64,000 nt of DNA from the NCBI GenBank assembly GCA_025504975.1, contig JANUWI010000003.1, forward strand, positions 1-64,000. The letters are read 5' to 3'. The notes under the pieces were generated by a model. It saw only the letters and a list, made by a program, of their open reading frames with translations. It was not told the origin of the DNA and ran no database searches. Both the position numbers and the translations under genes were made by a program. The stretch is from Plenodomus lindquistii. Lineage: Eukaryota > Ascomycota > Dothideomycetes > Pleosporales > Leptosphaeriaceae. Below are positions 1-7,988 of the stretch, piece by piece (the first letter of the stretch is position 1; every line of letters begins with the position of its first letter).

Positions 1-74
1 CATTGCGGTTTCTGGAAACAGACGGAATAGGAGAAGGGCAAGCGCCAAGGCGCTAACCCTGACCCTAACCCTAA
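1..74 (+). mobile_element. 3' tail of a further upstream PLE copy
   Basis: These bases match 4002-4075 and 8469-8542, which are the last part of the 3' untranslated region of the complete copies. The segment ends in a short telomere-like tract (CTAACCCTGACCCTAACCCTAA). The next base begins the pLTR of copy 1. The simplest reading is that another copy lies further toward the telomere and shares the pLTR at 75-424 with copy 1, with no long telomeric spacer between them. The rest of that copy is outside the window. Confidence 0.8.
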
Positions 75-257
75 TCGGCTAACCAGAACTATGAATACCA
101 ACACGCTCCCCTCGGGCCAACATCTCTACAGATAAGCCCAGCGAACGATATCCTTTGCTTGCCGCCGGTCCCACTGTACAACCGGTATTCTGAGACAAGC
201 CCAGCGCTTATCTCGGAGGCAAGGCAGACTCATCGGGGGAATCCCCCCGAGGCGATG

Positions 258-264
258 TATATAA
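258..264 (+). promoter_or_regulatory. TATA box in the pLTR
   Basis: A perfect TATATAA is the best core-promoter candidate in the element, about 190 bp upstream of the ORF1 ATG. It overlaps the 5' strand of hammerhead stem I. Initiation at the usual distance would therefore fall inside the ribozyme core near 285-295. The same box is present in all four pLTRs. Confidence 0.55.
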
Positions 265-360
265 ACTGCTCTCCTGTCGCTCCTGACGAGTTTCTTTCTG
301 TAGATCCAACAAGAAACGAAAAGTATCTCCTCACAAGAGATATTTAGAGTCTTCAGTTTA
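262..360 (+). ncRNA. Hammerhead ribozyme (pLTR 1)
   Basis: The conserved core is complete. CTGACGA is at 283-289. Stem II is GTTTCTT (290-296) with AAGAAAC (311-317), then GAAA at 318-321. Stem III is AGTATCTC (322-329) with GAGATATT (337-344), closed by a 7-nt loop. The cleavage dinucleotide TA is at 345-346, with predicted cleavage after 346. Stem I is CTC/GAG (280-282/347-349) plus TAAACTG/CAGTTTA (262-268/354-360) across an internal loop. Helix I is the open one. Hammerheads in PLE pLTRs are established for other lineages. Only this copy has a fully paired outer stem I. Confidence 0.88.
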
Positions 361-450
361 CAGAAAGAATAAAATCCAATCGAGTTCCTCTTCAGTGGCT
401 CTGTCACTCTTTAACCCTAACCCTCCTCAACAACAACTCTTTTGGTCACC

Positions 451-1449
451 ATGTCCGCGTCACCACACACTCCTCAACGAGGACAGCAGAACCGCGCCAG
501 GGCGGGCCCCTCACCCCGCCAAGACGATATGGAGGTTGACTCGTCAACCATTCCCGTTGAAACCCAATCCAGCGTCAATTCGGAATTGCATAATCGACGA
601 ATGGCCCTCGGGCTTGAAGTCGTTTCTGCTTTTCTGAAGAAAATCGTCAACTCGCGCAGCGTTGCACAACTGGTGTCTAGCGTTCCAGCCGTAGCACAGG
701 ACAGAACTCGAGTCAATCTTGACAACATTGTGCAAGCACACGTCAAGAAAGCGCTTGCAGTCTCCCTCCTCGCGGAATGGAGAGATTGCATCGCTAAAGA
801 AAACTTCGACTCTATCCTGGAGCTTAAATCCCTTCGTGCTCCGTCCATTCAGGTCAGCAAGCTTGCTGAACACGGCGGTAGCATCCCGCGAAATTTCGAT
901 GAATCTCTCAAGGAAGCCAAAAAGCTGTCACTCACCCGCATGATCGAAATCAAGGACCTTGAGGTGCAATCCCTGACCGGTCTATGCAACCAGACACAGC
1001 AGGCGAATTTACTACACAGAAGCTGGTTACCCATCGCCCAGATGGAAGGGGTGAGCTTTGAGGCCTCGGCTATTCTGCTCGACCCCGCCTGCTCCCTGTC
1101 CCTGGTACAATCAGCCATATCAATTGGAGAGAATACTGCGCAGAAACAGATGAGCCTTAGGGCAAAGAAATCTAGCACAGTTAAAAGAGCACGTAGAGAC
1201 GGGACAGCCGTCATGCCAACGGACTCCAAAAGTCTCGAAGTGTTCGTCAAAGAAATCGCGAAACGGCAAAGGCAGTCTGCCCAAGACAAGGCCAAAGCCA
1301 ACAAGAAAAAATCGGGAAAAGGTCGGAGAGGGGCTGGTCCCTCCAAGACCAAAAACCAGAAGAATCCCAACAAAATTGGGAAGAAGAACCGCCAACAAAA
1401 AAACGGAAAACGCGGTTCTTCCTCCAGAAGGCAGCCCAAGAAGCCTTAG
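451..1449 (+). CDS. PLE ORF1 basic protein, copy 1
   Basis: This encodes 332 residues from the first ATG (451); an open frame extends 9 bases further upstream but with TTG. I recognise no domain. The middle is helical and Leu/Ser-rich. The C-terminal third (from about residue 245) is very Lys/Arg/Gln-rich and low in complexity, as in nucleic-acid-binding tails. A nucleocapsid-like or RNA-chaperone role is inference from composition and position upstream of the reverse transcriptase. The last 250 bases overlap the open frame of ORF2, and the slippery heptamer at 1398-1404 lies in codons Lys-Asn near the end. The copy in element 2 differs by only a few bases. Confidence 0.8.
   Translation: MSASPHTPQRGQQNRARAGPSPRQDDMEVDSSTIPVETQSSVNSELHNRRMALGLEVVSAFLKKIVNSRSVAQLVSSVPAVAQDRTRVNLDNIVQAHVKKALAVSLLAEWRDCIAKENFDSILELKSLRAPSIQVSKLAEHGGSIPRNFDESLKEAKKLSLTRMIEIKDLEVQSLTGLCNQTQQANLLHRSWLPIAQMEGVSFEASAILLDPACSLSLVQSAISIGENTAQKQMSLRAKKSSTVKRARRDGTAVMPTDSKSLEVFVKEIAKRQRQSAQDKAKANKKKSGKGRRGAGPSKTKNQKNPNKIGKKNRQQKNGKRGSSSRRQPKKP
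1398..1404 (+). promoter_or_regulatory. Candidate -1 ribosomal frameshift site A_AAA_AAC (copy 1)
   Basis: The heptamer AAAAAAC fits X_XXY_YYZ in phase with ORF1 (codons AAA at 1399, AAC at 1402). Slipping by -1 enters the ORF2 frame, which is open from 1197 to 3521. ORF2 has no ATG between 1197 and 1523. I could not confirm a strong downstream pseudoknot or stem by eye. Confidence 0.6.
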
Positions 1450-3521
1450 ATGCACCGGCTCCCTTTGCATCAGGCAAGCTGCCTTTGGAGTTCTACCAAC
1501 TCTCAAGTAACACTGCACAACACATGTACATCTGGCGTACATGGCCGTCTCATTGGTTTGAGACTCTCATGTCATGGAAACCAGGTGTACACAAACTCGA
1601 TGGTGTCAGACTTCCCCCGGACATCGAGTACACCCTTAGTGTAAACTTGAAACACCTCTTCCCTATTCGATATTCGGAAAAGGTTGCTGAAGATTGGTTC
1701 GAGGAACTTTGCCGCAAGGCCAGACTCCTCACCTATTTTTGGAAAAAAGGTAACGATCAAGATGACGTTACCCCCGACTGGGCGAAATCAATCCCGTATC
1801 TCGCTTCCGGTTGGGACCCTGGCATTGACGACGACTGGTTTGCAGATGGTATTCTTGACGGGAGGAAGACTCTGCGTCATGCGCTCCATGAGCGATCTAT
1901 ACCCCGACGAGATGTAAAGGACGATGCTCTCTTTCATGTGACCGTCCATCCAAAAAACCTGCAAAGATGGCTGTCGGAAGCTCAGCTTCTGGCTTTCATC
2001 ACCGACAAAAACCTGGGGATTGTCGTCGTCACTCGTGAATGGTACGAGGAACAAATCCAAGCCTTTTTGGATCTACCATCACCTTCAACAGCGCACCTCC
2101 CTCCCAGGGAGCGCCGTCCGCTGTTTGAGGTTCAGCATCAAGGAAAGGAAGCTTTTACCGATTTCTTCACGGGCTGCGTCAATGACCTGAACGGTAGAAT
2201 GCTCAAGATGCCCAACGGCGAAGTTTTTCCGTTCCTTTCTTCAAAAAAGGTACAAAAATTCTGGCGTTCAGCGTATTCCAATACGACAATCCCTGTCTTC
2301 CATGGTATCCCAAAGATTCACAAAAATCCATGGAAGATTCGGCCAATAGTCCCTATGCATTCCTATGTGTTAGGACCGCTGGCCAGGATTCTGCACGCCC
2401 TTCTCTTACCGGTTCAACGATCTTTCCCATGGATATGTGAAAGCAGTCGGAATCTGTGTTCAGAAGTCGCAGATTTTAATAAGAGATTGGAAACTTCTCC
2501 ACGTCTCCATTCTGGAGATGTGACGGGCATGTACACGAATATTCAATGGAGGTATTTTCGTGATGCCCTGCAGCTTATCTTATCTTCCGGCGACTGGTAT
2601 GATGAGCAGACCAGGAACTGGATTTTAGACGCTGCCGAACGAATCTGGTTTAGCGCCTTGTTTCAGCTCGGACCATACTTGGTTAGTCAGACAGACGGAG
2701 TGCCAATGGGGCTACATTGCGCTCCAGTCTTTGCAAACCTTTTCATGGCCTTCTACGAACAAGGATTCATCAATGCGTCACCCTCTCTGTTTTACAGACG
2801 ATACATTGATGATATCTTCGCCCTTGACCCTTCGGACGAAGCGCTAGATCGATTACGCGTCCCCGGACTTTCGATCCAATGGACGCATTCCGCCCACGAA
2901 CTCCCGTTCCTCGACGTACGCTTCCACACGCACCCCGAGTCGGCGGAGGTGTGCTTCGCACCTTATCACAAGGCGCTTAGCCACCATCAATATATCCCAT
3001 GGGCAAGCGCCCATCCCCTGTCGGTCAAGAAGGGGATGATCAAAGGCGAGCTCAGCCGGGTCCGCGCAATATGCTATAAGGAGTCATACTTTTTGACATG
3101 GAAGGCGACATTTTTGTCGTGGCTCCGAGCGCGCGGCTGGCCAAATCGGGTGTTACACTCCTGGGCACGGCAAGTCCAATGGCGATCTTACTTTCCCGGC
3201 TCCGGGCTGGAGAAAAGGGAAAGGACGAAAGCAATCATTGCCGTGTCCGAATATAACCCCGTATGGGATCAGGTTTCTTCGACCGCTATCTGGGAGAACA
3301 TGAGGAAAGCATGGTTCCGTCATGGGCTTACGGACCTGCCATACCCACCAAATGTTCTTGTTGCCAAGAAACGCACAAAGTCCATGTGGGACTCTGTGCG
3401 AGCGGTAAATCGAAATATCCTTTTTAAGGAAATCGAAGAAATCGACATCGAGGATTTGTCGGTATCTGTGTCATCCTTAAGCACAGAAATGCCCTATCAG
3501 TCCCCTCGAGCTCTGACCTGA
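1404..3521 (+). CDS. PLE ORF2 reverse transcriptase, copy 1
   Basis: This is the Penelope-type reverse transcriptase that copies the element RNA. The frame is open from 1197; the first in-frame ATG is at 1524. I start it at 1404, the first codon after the proposed -1 frameshift. Motifs numbered from the TTG at 1485: DKNLGIVVV (about 174-182), GIPKIHKNPWKIRPIV (274-289), motif A GDVTGMYTNI with Asp345, motif B DGVPMGLHCAPVFANL (404-419), motif C YIDD (440-443, at 2802-2813), FLDV (475-478), and the PLE thumb signature HQYIPWASAHP followed by KGMIKGEL. No GIY-YIG endonuclease follows; the protein ends in an acidic tail. Catalytic aspartates are intact, so it is probably active. Confidence 0.93.
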   Translation, partial: RKTRFFLQKAAQEALDAPAPFASGKLPLEFYQLSSNTAQHMYIWRTWPSHWFETLMSWKPGVHKLDGVRLPPDIEYTLSVNLKHLFPIRYSEKVAEDWFEELCRKARLLTYFWKKGNDQDDVTPDWAKSIPYLASGWDPGIDDDWFADGILDGRKTLRHALHERSIPRRDVKDDALFHVTVHPKNLQRWLSEAQLLAFITDKNLGIVVVTREWYEEQIQAFLDLPSPSTAHLPPRERRPLFEVQHQGKEAFTDFFTGCVNDLNGRMLKMPNGEVFPFLSSKKVQKFWRSAYSNTTIPVFHGIPKIHKNPWKIRPIVPMHSYVLGPLARILHALLLPVQRSFPWICESSRNLCSEVADFNKRLETSPRLHSGDVTGMYTNIQWRYFRDALQLILSSGDWYDEQTRNWILDAAERIWFSALFQLGPYLVSQTDGVPMGLHCAPVFANLFMAFYEQGFINASPSLFYRRYIDDIFALDPSDEALDRLRVPGLSIQWTHSAHELPFLDVRFHTHPESAEVCFAPYHKALSHHQYIPWASAHPLSVKKGMIKGELSRVRAICYKESYFLTWKATFLSWLRARGWPNRVLHSWARQVQWRSYFPGSGLEKRERTKAIIAVSEYNPVWDQVSSTAIWENMRKAWFRHGLTDLPYPPNVLVAKKRTKSMWDSVRAVNRNILFKEIEEIDIEDLSVSVSSLSTEMPYQSPRALT

Positions 3522-4075
3522 GCCTTGAGTTTCAAAGAAAGGCTGCTTCCTGCGTAATGCTTGAAGCCGTTGACACCCTTCTAGGAACCTCATACCACCT
3601 GAAGCCCGCCTGAAGTCTCCTCGCCTGTCAGCCGTGAATACTGAAGGGGTAACCCGGATGCTGAAGCGCATGGCGAAGGAACGGATAGGGGTGAATAGTG
3701 GTGTCTGGAACCTTTCCTGACCCTTGCTGTGTATCGCGACGCACTATGCCTAGCTTTCACACCTCAAGGAGCATCAACATGGCTGTCTTGAGAGGAACCT
3801 GGAAACTGGTTTGCCCCTTCTTAGTACCACACGAAACGTGCTAGTAGCTTCGGCGAAGACACAAAGTACTGTGCGAAGAGTCGGGAGATCATTTGCCCAA
3901 TTCTCTTACAGCCATTTTGACGTTGGGGGAAGAAAGACAATTGGGGAAAGAACGAGAGGAGATTGGTAAGTCATTTCGGTGTTATTTCGATTAAGGTCGA
4001 CCATTGCGGTTTCTGGAAACAGACGGAATAGGAGAAGGGCAAGCGCCAAGGCGCTAACCCTGACCCTAACCCTAA
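3522..4075 (+). other. PLE 3' noncoding region, copy 1
   Basis: There is no ORF of note. The sequence is almost identical to 7989-8542. It ends in GGCGCTAACCCTGACCCTAACCCTAA, a degenerate telomere-like tract immediately before the 3' pLTR. No poly(A) tract or microsatellite tail is seen. Confidence 0.75.
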
Positions 4076-4413
4076 TCGGTTAACCAGAACTATGAATACC
4101 AACACGCTCCCCTCGGGCCAACATCTCTACAGATAAGCCCAGCGAACGATATCCTTTGCTTGCCGCCGGTCCCACTGTAAAACCGGTATTCTGAGACAAG
4201 CCCAGCGCTTATCTCGGAGGCAAGGCAGACTCATCGGGGGAATCCCCCGAGGCGATGTATATAAACTGCTCTCCTGTCGCTCCTGACGAGTTTCTTTCTG
4301 TAGATCCAACAAGAAACGAAAAGTATCTCCTCACAAGAGATATTTAGAGTCTTCATTTTACAGAAAGAATAAAAATACAATCGAGTTCTTCTTCAGTGGC
4401 TTTGTCACTCTTT
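4076..4413 (+). repeat. 3' pLTR of PLE copy 1
   Basis: This 338-bp copy of the pLTR lies downstream of copy 1. Its end (CACTCTTTAACCCTAA) merges with the telomeric array at 4414, marking the element-telomere junction. It has small differences from pLTR 1: one C fewer in the C-run near 4245, and CATTTTAC in place of CAGTTTAC in stem I. Confidence 0.85.
4262..4360 (+). ncRNA. Hammerhead ribozyme (pLTR 2)
   Basis: The core, stems II and III and the TA cleavage site are the same as in pLTR 1. The 3' strand of outer stem I reads CATTTTA, giving one C-T mismatch against TAAACTG. It is probably still able to fold. Confidence 0.82.
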
Positions 4414-4541
4414 AACCCTAACCCTAACCCTAACCCTAACCCTAACCCTAACCCTAACCCTAACCCTAACCCTAACCCTAACCCTAACCCTAACCCTAAC
4501 CCTAACCCTAACCCTAACCCTAACCCTAACCCTAACCCTAA
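4414..4541 (+). repeat. Interstitial telomeric array (CCCTAA)n, about 21 units
   Basis: An uninterrupted CCCTAA array separates PLE copies 1 and 2. It is the C-strand repeat of the common fungal telomere TTAGGG. Its presence between two same-orientation elements indicates that copy 1 was added to a chromosome end that already carried copy 2 capped by telomeric DNA. Confidence 0.97.
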
Positions 4542-4891
4542 TCGGTTAACCAGAACTATGAATACCAACACGCTCCCCTCGGGCCAACATCTCTACAGAT
4601 AAGCCCAGCGAACGATATCCTTTGCTTGCCGCCGGTCCCACTGTAAAACCGGTATTCTGAGACAAGCCCAGCGCTTATCTCGGAGGCAAGGCAGACTCAT
4701 CGGGGGAATCCCCCCGAGGCGATGTATATAAACTGCTCTCCTGTCGCTCCTGACGAGTTTCTTTCTGTAGATCCAACAAGAAACGAAAAGTATCTCCTCA
4801 CAAGAGATATTTAGAGTCTTCATTTTACAGAAAGAATAAAATCCAATCGAGTTCCTCTTCAGTGGCTCTGTCACTCTTTATCCCTAACCCT
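4542..4891 (+). repeat. 5' pLTR of PLE copy 2
   Basis: This pLTR follows the telomeric array directly. It matches 75-424 with a few substitutions, including CTTTATCCCTAACCCT at its end in place of CTTTAACCCTAACCCT. Confidence 0.85.
4729..4827 (+). ncRNA. Hammerhead ribozyme (pLTR 3)
   Basis: CTGACGA, GAAA, stems II and III and the TA cleavage site are all intact. Outer stem I has the same single mismatch (CATTTTA) as the ribozyme at 4262-4360. Confidence 0.82.
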
Positions 4892-4917
4892 CCTCAACAA
4901 CAACTCTTTTGGTCACC

Positions 4918-5916
4918 ATGTCCGCTTCACCACACACTCCTCAACGAGGACAGCAGAACCGCGCCAGGGCGGGCCCCTCACCCCGCCCAGACGATATGGA
5001 GGTTGACTCGTCAACCATTCCCGTTGAAACCCAATCCAGCGTCAATTCGGAATTGCATAATCGACGAATGGCCCTCGGGCTTGAAGTCGTTTCTGCTTTT
5101 CTGAAGAAAATAGTCAACTCGCGCAGCGTTGCACAACTGGTGTCTAGCGTTCCAGCCGTAGCACAGGACAGAACTCGAGTCAATCTTGACAACATTGTGC
5201 AAGCACACGTCAAGAAAGCGCTTGCAGTCTCCCTCCTCGCGGAATGGAGAGATTGCATCGCTAAAGAAAACTTCGACTCTATCCTGGAGCTTAAATCCCT
5301 TCGTGCTCCGTCCATTCAGGTCAGCAAGCTTGCTGAACACGGCGGTAGCATCCCGCGAAATTTCGATGAATCTCTCAAGGAAGCCAAAAAGCTGTCACTC
5401 ACCCGCATGATCGAAATCAAGGACCTTGAGGTGCAATCCCTGACCGGTCTATGCAACCAGACACAGCAGGCGAATTTACTACACAGAAGCTGGTTACCCA
5501 TCGCCCAGATGGAAGGGGTGAGCTTTGAGGCCTCGGCTATTCTGCTCGACCCCGCCTGCTCCCTGTCCCTGGTACAATCAGCCATATCAATTGGAGAGAA
5601 TACTGCGCAGAAACAGATGAGCCTTAGGGCAAAGAAATCTAGCACAGTTAAAAGAGCACGTAGAGACGGGACAGCCGTCATGCCAACGGACTCCAAAAGT
5701 CTCGAAGTGTTCGTCAAAGAAATCGCGAAACGGCAAAGGCAGTCTGCCCAAGACAAGGCCAAAGCCAACAAGAAAAAATCGGGAAAAGGTCGGAGAGGGG
5801 CTGGTCCCTCCAAGACCAAAAACCAGAAGAATCCCAACAAAATTGGGAAGAAGAACCGCCAACAAAAAAACGGAAAACGCGGTTCTTCCTCCAGAAGGCA
5901 GCCCAAGAAGCCTTAG
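4918..5916 (+). CDS. PLE ORF1 basic protein, copy 2
   Basis: These 332 residues are nearly identical to ORF1 of copy 1; one visible replacement is Gln to Pro near residue 25. It is fully open and starts at the equivalent ATG. The same Lys/Arg-rich C-terminus and the in-phase AAAAAAC heptamer (5865-5871) are kept. No known domain is recognised; nucleic-acid binding is inferred from composition only. Confidence 0.8.
   Translation: MSASPHTPQRGQQNRARAGPSPRPDDMEVDSSTIPVETQSSVNSELHNRRMALGLEVVSAFLKKIVNSRSVAQLVSSVPAVAQDRTRVNLDNIVQAHVKKALAVSLLAEWRDCIAKENFDSILELKSLRAPSIQVSKLAEHGGSIPRNFDESLKEAKKLSLTRMIEIKDLEVQSLTGLCNQTQQANLLHRSWLPIAQMEGVSFEASAILLDPACSLSLVQSAISIGENTAQKQMSLRAKKSSTVKRARRDGTAVMPTDSKSLEVFVKEIAKRQRQSAQDKAKANKKKSGKGRRGAGPSKTKNQKNPNKIGKKNRQQKNGKRGSSSRRQPKKP
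5865..5871 (+). promoter_or_regulatory. Candidate -1 frameshift site A_AAA_AAC (copy 2)
   Basis: The position and phase relative to ORF1 and ORF2 match copy 1. Conservation in two copies is weak support, because the copies are nearly identical throughout. Confidence 0.55.
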
Positions 5917-7988
5917 ATGCACCGGCTCCCTTTGCATCAGGCAAGCTGCCTTTGGAGTTCTACCAACTCTCAAGTAACACTGCACAACACATGTACATCT
6001 GGCGTACATGGCCGTCTCATTGGTTTGAGACTCTCATGTCATGGAAACCAGGTGTACACAAACTCGATGGTGTCAGACTTCCCCCGGACATCGAGTACAC
6101 CCTTAGTGTAAACTTGAAACACCTCTTCCCTATTCGATATTCTGAAAAGGTTGCTGAAGATTGGTTCGAGGAACTTTGCCGCAAGGCCAGACTCCTCACC
6201 TATTTTTGGAAAAAAGGTAACGATCAAGATGACGTTACCCCCGACTGGGCGAAATCAATCCCGTATCTCGCTTCCGGTTGGGACCCTGGCATTGACGACG
6301 ACTGGTTTGCAGATGGTATTCTTGACGGGAGGAAGACTCTGCGTCATGCGCTCCATGAGCGATCTATACCCCGACGAGATGTAAAGGACGATGCTCTCTT
6401 TCATGTGACCGTCCATCCAAAAAACCTGCAAAGATGGCTGTCGGAAGCTCAGCTTCTGGCTTTCATCACCGACAAAAACCTGGGGATTGTCGTCGTCACT
6501 CGTGAATGGTACGAGGAACAAATCCAAGCCTTTTTGGATCTACCATCACCTTCAACAGCGCATCTCCCTCCCAGGGAGCGCCGTCCGCTGTTTGAGGTTC
6601 AGCATCAAGGAAAGGAAGCTTTTACCGATTTCTTCACGGGTTGCGTCAATGACCTGAACGGTAGAATGCTCAAGATGCCCAACGGCGAAGTTTTTCCGTT
6701 CCTTTCTTCAAAAAAGGTACAAAAATTCTGGCGTTCAGCGTATTCCAATACGACAATCCCTGTCTTCCATGGTATCCCAAAGATTCACAAAAATCCATGG
6801 AAGATTCGGCCAATAGTCCCTATGCATTCTTATGTGTTAGGACCGCTGGCCAGGATTTTGCACGCCCTTCTCTTACCGGTTCAACGATCTTTCCCATGGA
6901 TATGTGAAAGCAGTCGGAATCTGTGTTCAGAAGTCGCAGATTTTAATAGGAGATTGGAAACTTCTCCACGTCTCCATTCTGGAGATGTGACGGGCATGTA
7001 CACGAATATTCAATGGAGGTATTTTCGTGATGCCCTGCAGCTTATCTTATCTTCCGGCGACTGGTATGATGAGCAGACCAGGAACTGGATTTTAGACGCT
7101 GCCGAACGAATCTGGTTTAGCGCCGTGTTTCAGCTCGGACCATACTTGGTTAGTCAGACAGACGGAGTGCCAATGGGGCTACATTGCGCTCCAGTCTTTG
7201 CAAACCTTTTCATGGCCTTCTACGAACAAGGATTCATCAACGCGTCACCATCTCTGTTTTACAGACGATACAGTGATGATATCTTCGCCCTTGACCCTTC
7301 GGACGAAGCGCTAGATCGATTACGCGTCCCCGGACTTTCGATCCAATGGACGCATTCCGCCCACGAACTCCCGTTCCTCGACGTACGCTTCCACACGCAC
7401 CCCGAGTCGGCGGAGGTGTGCTTCGCGCCTTATCACAAGGCGCTTAGCCACCACCAATATATCCCATGGGCAAGCGCCCATCCCCTGTCGGTCAAGAAGG
7501 GGATGATCAAAGGCGAGCTCAGCCGGGTCCGCGCAATATGCTATAAGGAGTCATACTGTTTGACATGGAAGGCGACATTTTTGTCGTGGCTCCGAGCGCG
7601 CGGCTGGCCAAATCGGGTGTTACACTCCTGGGCACGGCAAGTCCAATGGCGATCTTACTGTCCCGGCTCCGGGCTGGAGAAAAGGGAAAGGACGAAAGCA
7701 ATCATTGCCGTGTCCGAATATAACCCCGTATGGGATCAGGTTTCTTCGACCGCTATCTGGGAGAACATGAGGAAAGCATGGTTCCGTCATGGGCTTACGG
7801 ACCTGCCATACCCACCAAATGTTCTTGTTGCCAAGAAACGCACAAAGTCCATGTGGGACTCTGTGCGAGCGGTAAATCGAAATATCCTTTTTAAGGAAAT
7901 CGAAGAAATCGACATCGAGGATTTGTCGGTATCTGTGTCATCCTTAAGCACAGAAATGCCCTATCAGTCCCCTCGAGCTCTGACCTGA
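5871..7988 (+). CDS. PLE ORF2 reverse transcriptase, copy 2 (YSDD variant)
   Basis: This has the same architecture as the copy 1 reverse transcriptase, with all motifs present and no endonuclease. Five replacements relative to copy 1 (numbered from the TTG at 5952) are Lys333Arg, Leu392Val, Ile441Ser, Phe536Cys and Phe570Cys. Ile441Ser changes catalytic motif C from YIDD to YSDD (7269-7280). Both catalytic aspartates remain, but a polar residue here is unusual and activity may be reduced. Four of the five changes are T in copy 1 and G in copy 2. Confidence 0.9.
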   Translation, partial: RKTRFFLQKAAQEALDAPAPFASGKLPLEFYQLSSNTAQHMYIWRTWPSHWFETLMSWKPGVHKLDGVRLPPDIEYTLSVNLKHLFPIRYSEKVAEDWFEELCRKARLLTYFWKKGNDQDDVTPDWAKSIPYLASGWDPGIDDDWFADGILDGRKTLRHALHERSIPRRDVKDDALFHVTVHPKNLQRWLSEAQLLAFITDKNLGIVVVTREWYEEQIQAFLDLPSPSTAHLPPRERRPLFEVQHQGKEAFTDFFTGCVNDLNGRMLKMPNGEVFPFLSSKKVQKFWRSAYSNTTIPVFHGIPKIHKNPWKIRPIVPMHSYVLGPLARILHALLLPVQRSFPWICESSRNLCSEVADFNRRLETSPRLHSGDVTGMYTNIQWRYFRDALQLILSSGDWYDEQTRNWILDAAERIWFSAVFQLGPYLVSQTDGVPMGLHCAPVFANLFMAFYEQGFINASPSLFYRRYSDDIFALDPSDEALDRLRVPGLSIQWTHSAHELPFLDVRFHTHPESAEVCFAPYHKALSHHQYIPWASAHPLSVKKGMIKGELSRVRAICYKESYCLTWKATFLSWLRARGWPNRVLHSWARQVQWRSYCPGSGLEKRERTKAIIAVSEYNPVWDQVSSTAIWENMRKAWFRHGLTDLPYPPNVLVAKKRTKSMWDSVRAVNRNILFKEIEEIDIEDLSVSVSSLSTEMPYQSPRALT

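Larger units (their letters stand above)
75..424 (+). repeat. 5' pLTR of PLE copy 1
   Basis: This direct repeat recurs at 4076-4413, 4542-4891 and 8543-8880. It starts at TCGG(C/T)TAACC just after a telomere-like tract and ends in CTTTAACCCTAACCCT, which is complementary to the G-rich telomeric overhang. It contains a TATATAA box (258-264) and a hammerhead ribozyme motif (262-360). This copy reads GGCTAACC where the others read GGTTAACC. Confidence 0.85.
75..4413 (+). mobile_element. Endonuclease-deficient Penelope-like element, copy 1
   Basis: This is a complete 4339-bp element: 5' pLTR (75-424), ORF1, ORF2 reverse transcriptase in the -1 frame, a noncoding 3' region (3522-4075) and a 3' pLTR (4076-4413) that runs straight into (CCCTAA)n. 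The ORF2 motifs are of the Penelope type rather than LTR or LINE type, and no GIY-YIG endonuclease follows the thumb. Such endonuclease-minus PLEs (Athena in rotifers, Coprina in basidiomycetes) are known to sit at telomeres. The + strand is both coding strand and C-rich telomere strand, as expected when the G-rich 3' overhang primes reverse transcription. Copy 2 is over 99% identical by eye, so the insertions are young. Confidence 0.92.

Noticed and set aside
474..1542. Long antisense open frames inside PLE ORF1
   Set aside because: They mirror the codon bias of the sense ORF, have no family resemblance, and recur only because the element is duplicated.
4396..4602. Open frames encoding Asn-Pro or Leu-Gly dipeptide repeats
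   Set aside because: They are translations of the CCCTAA telomeric array and not genes.
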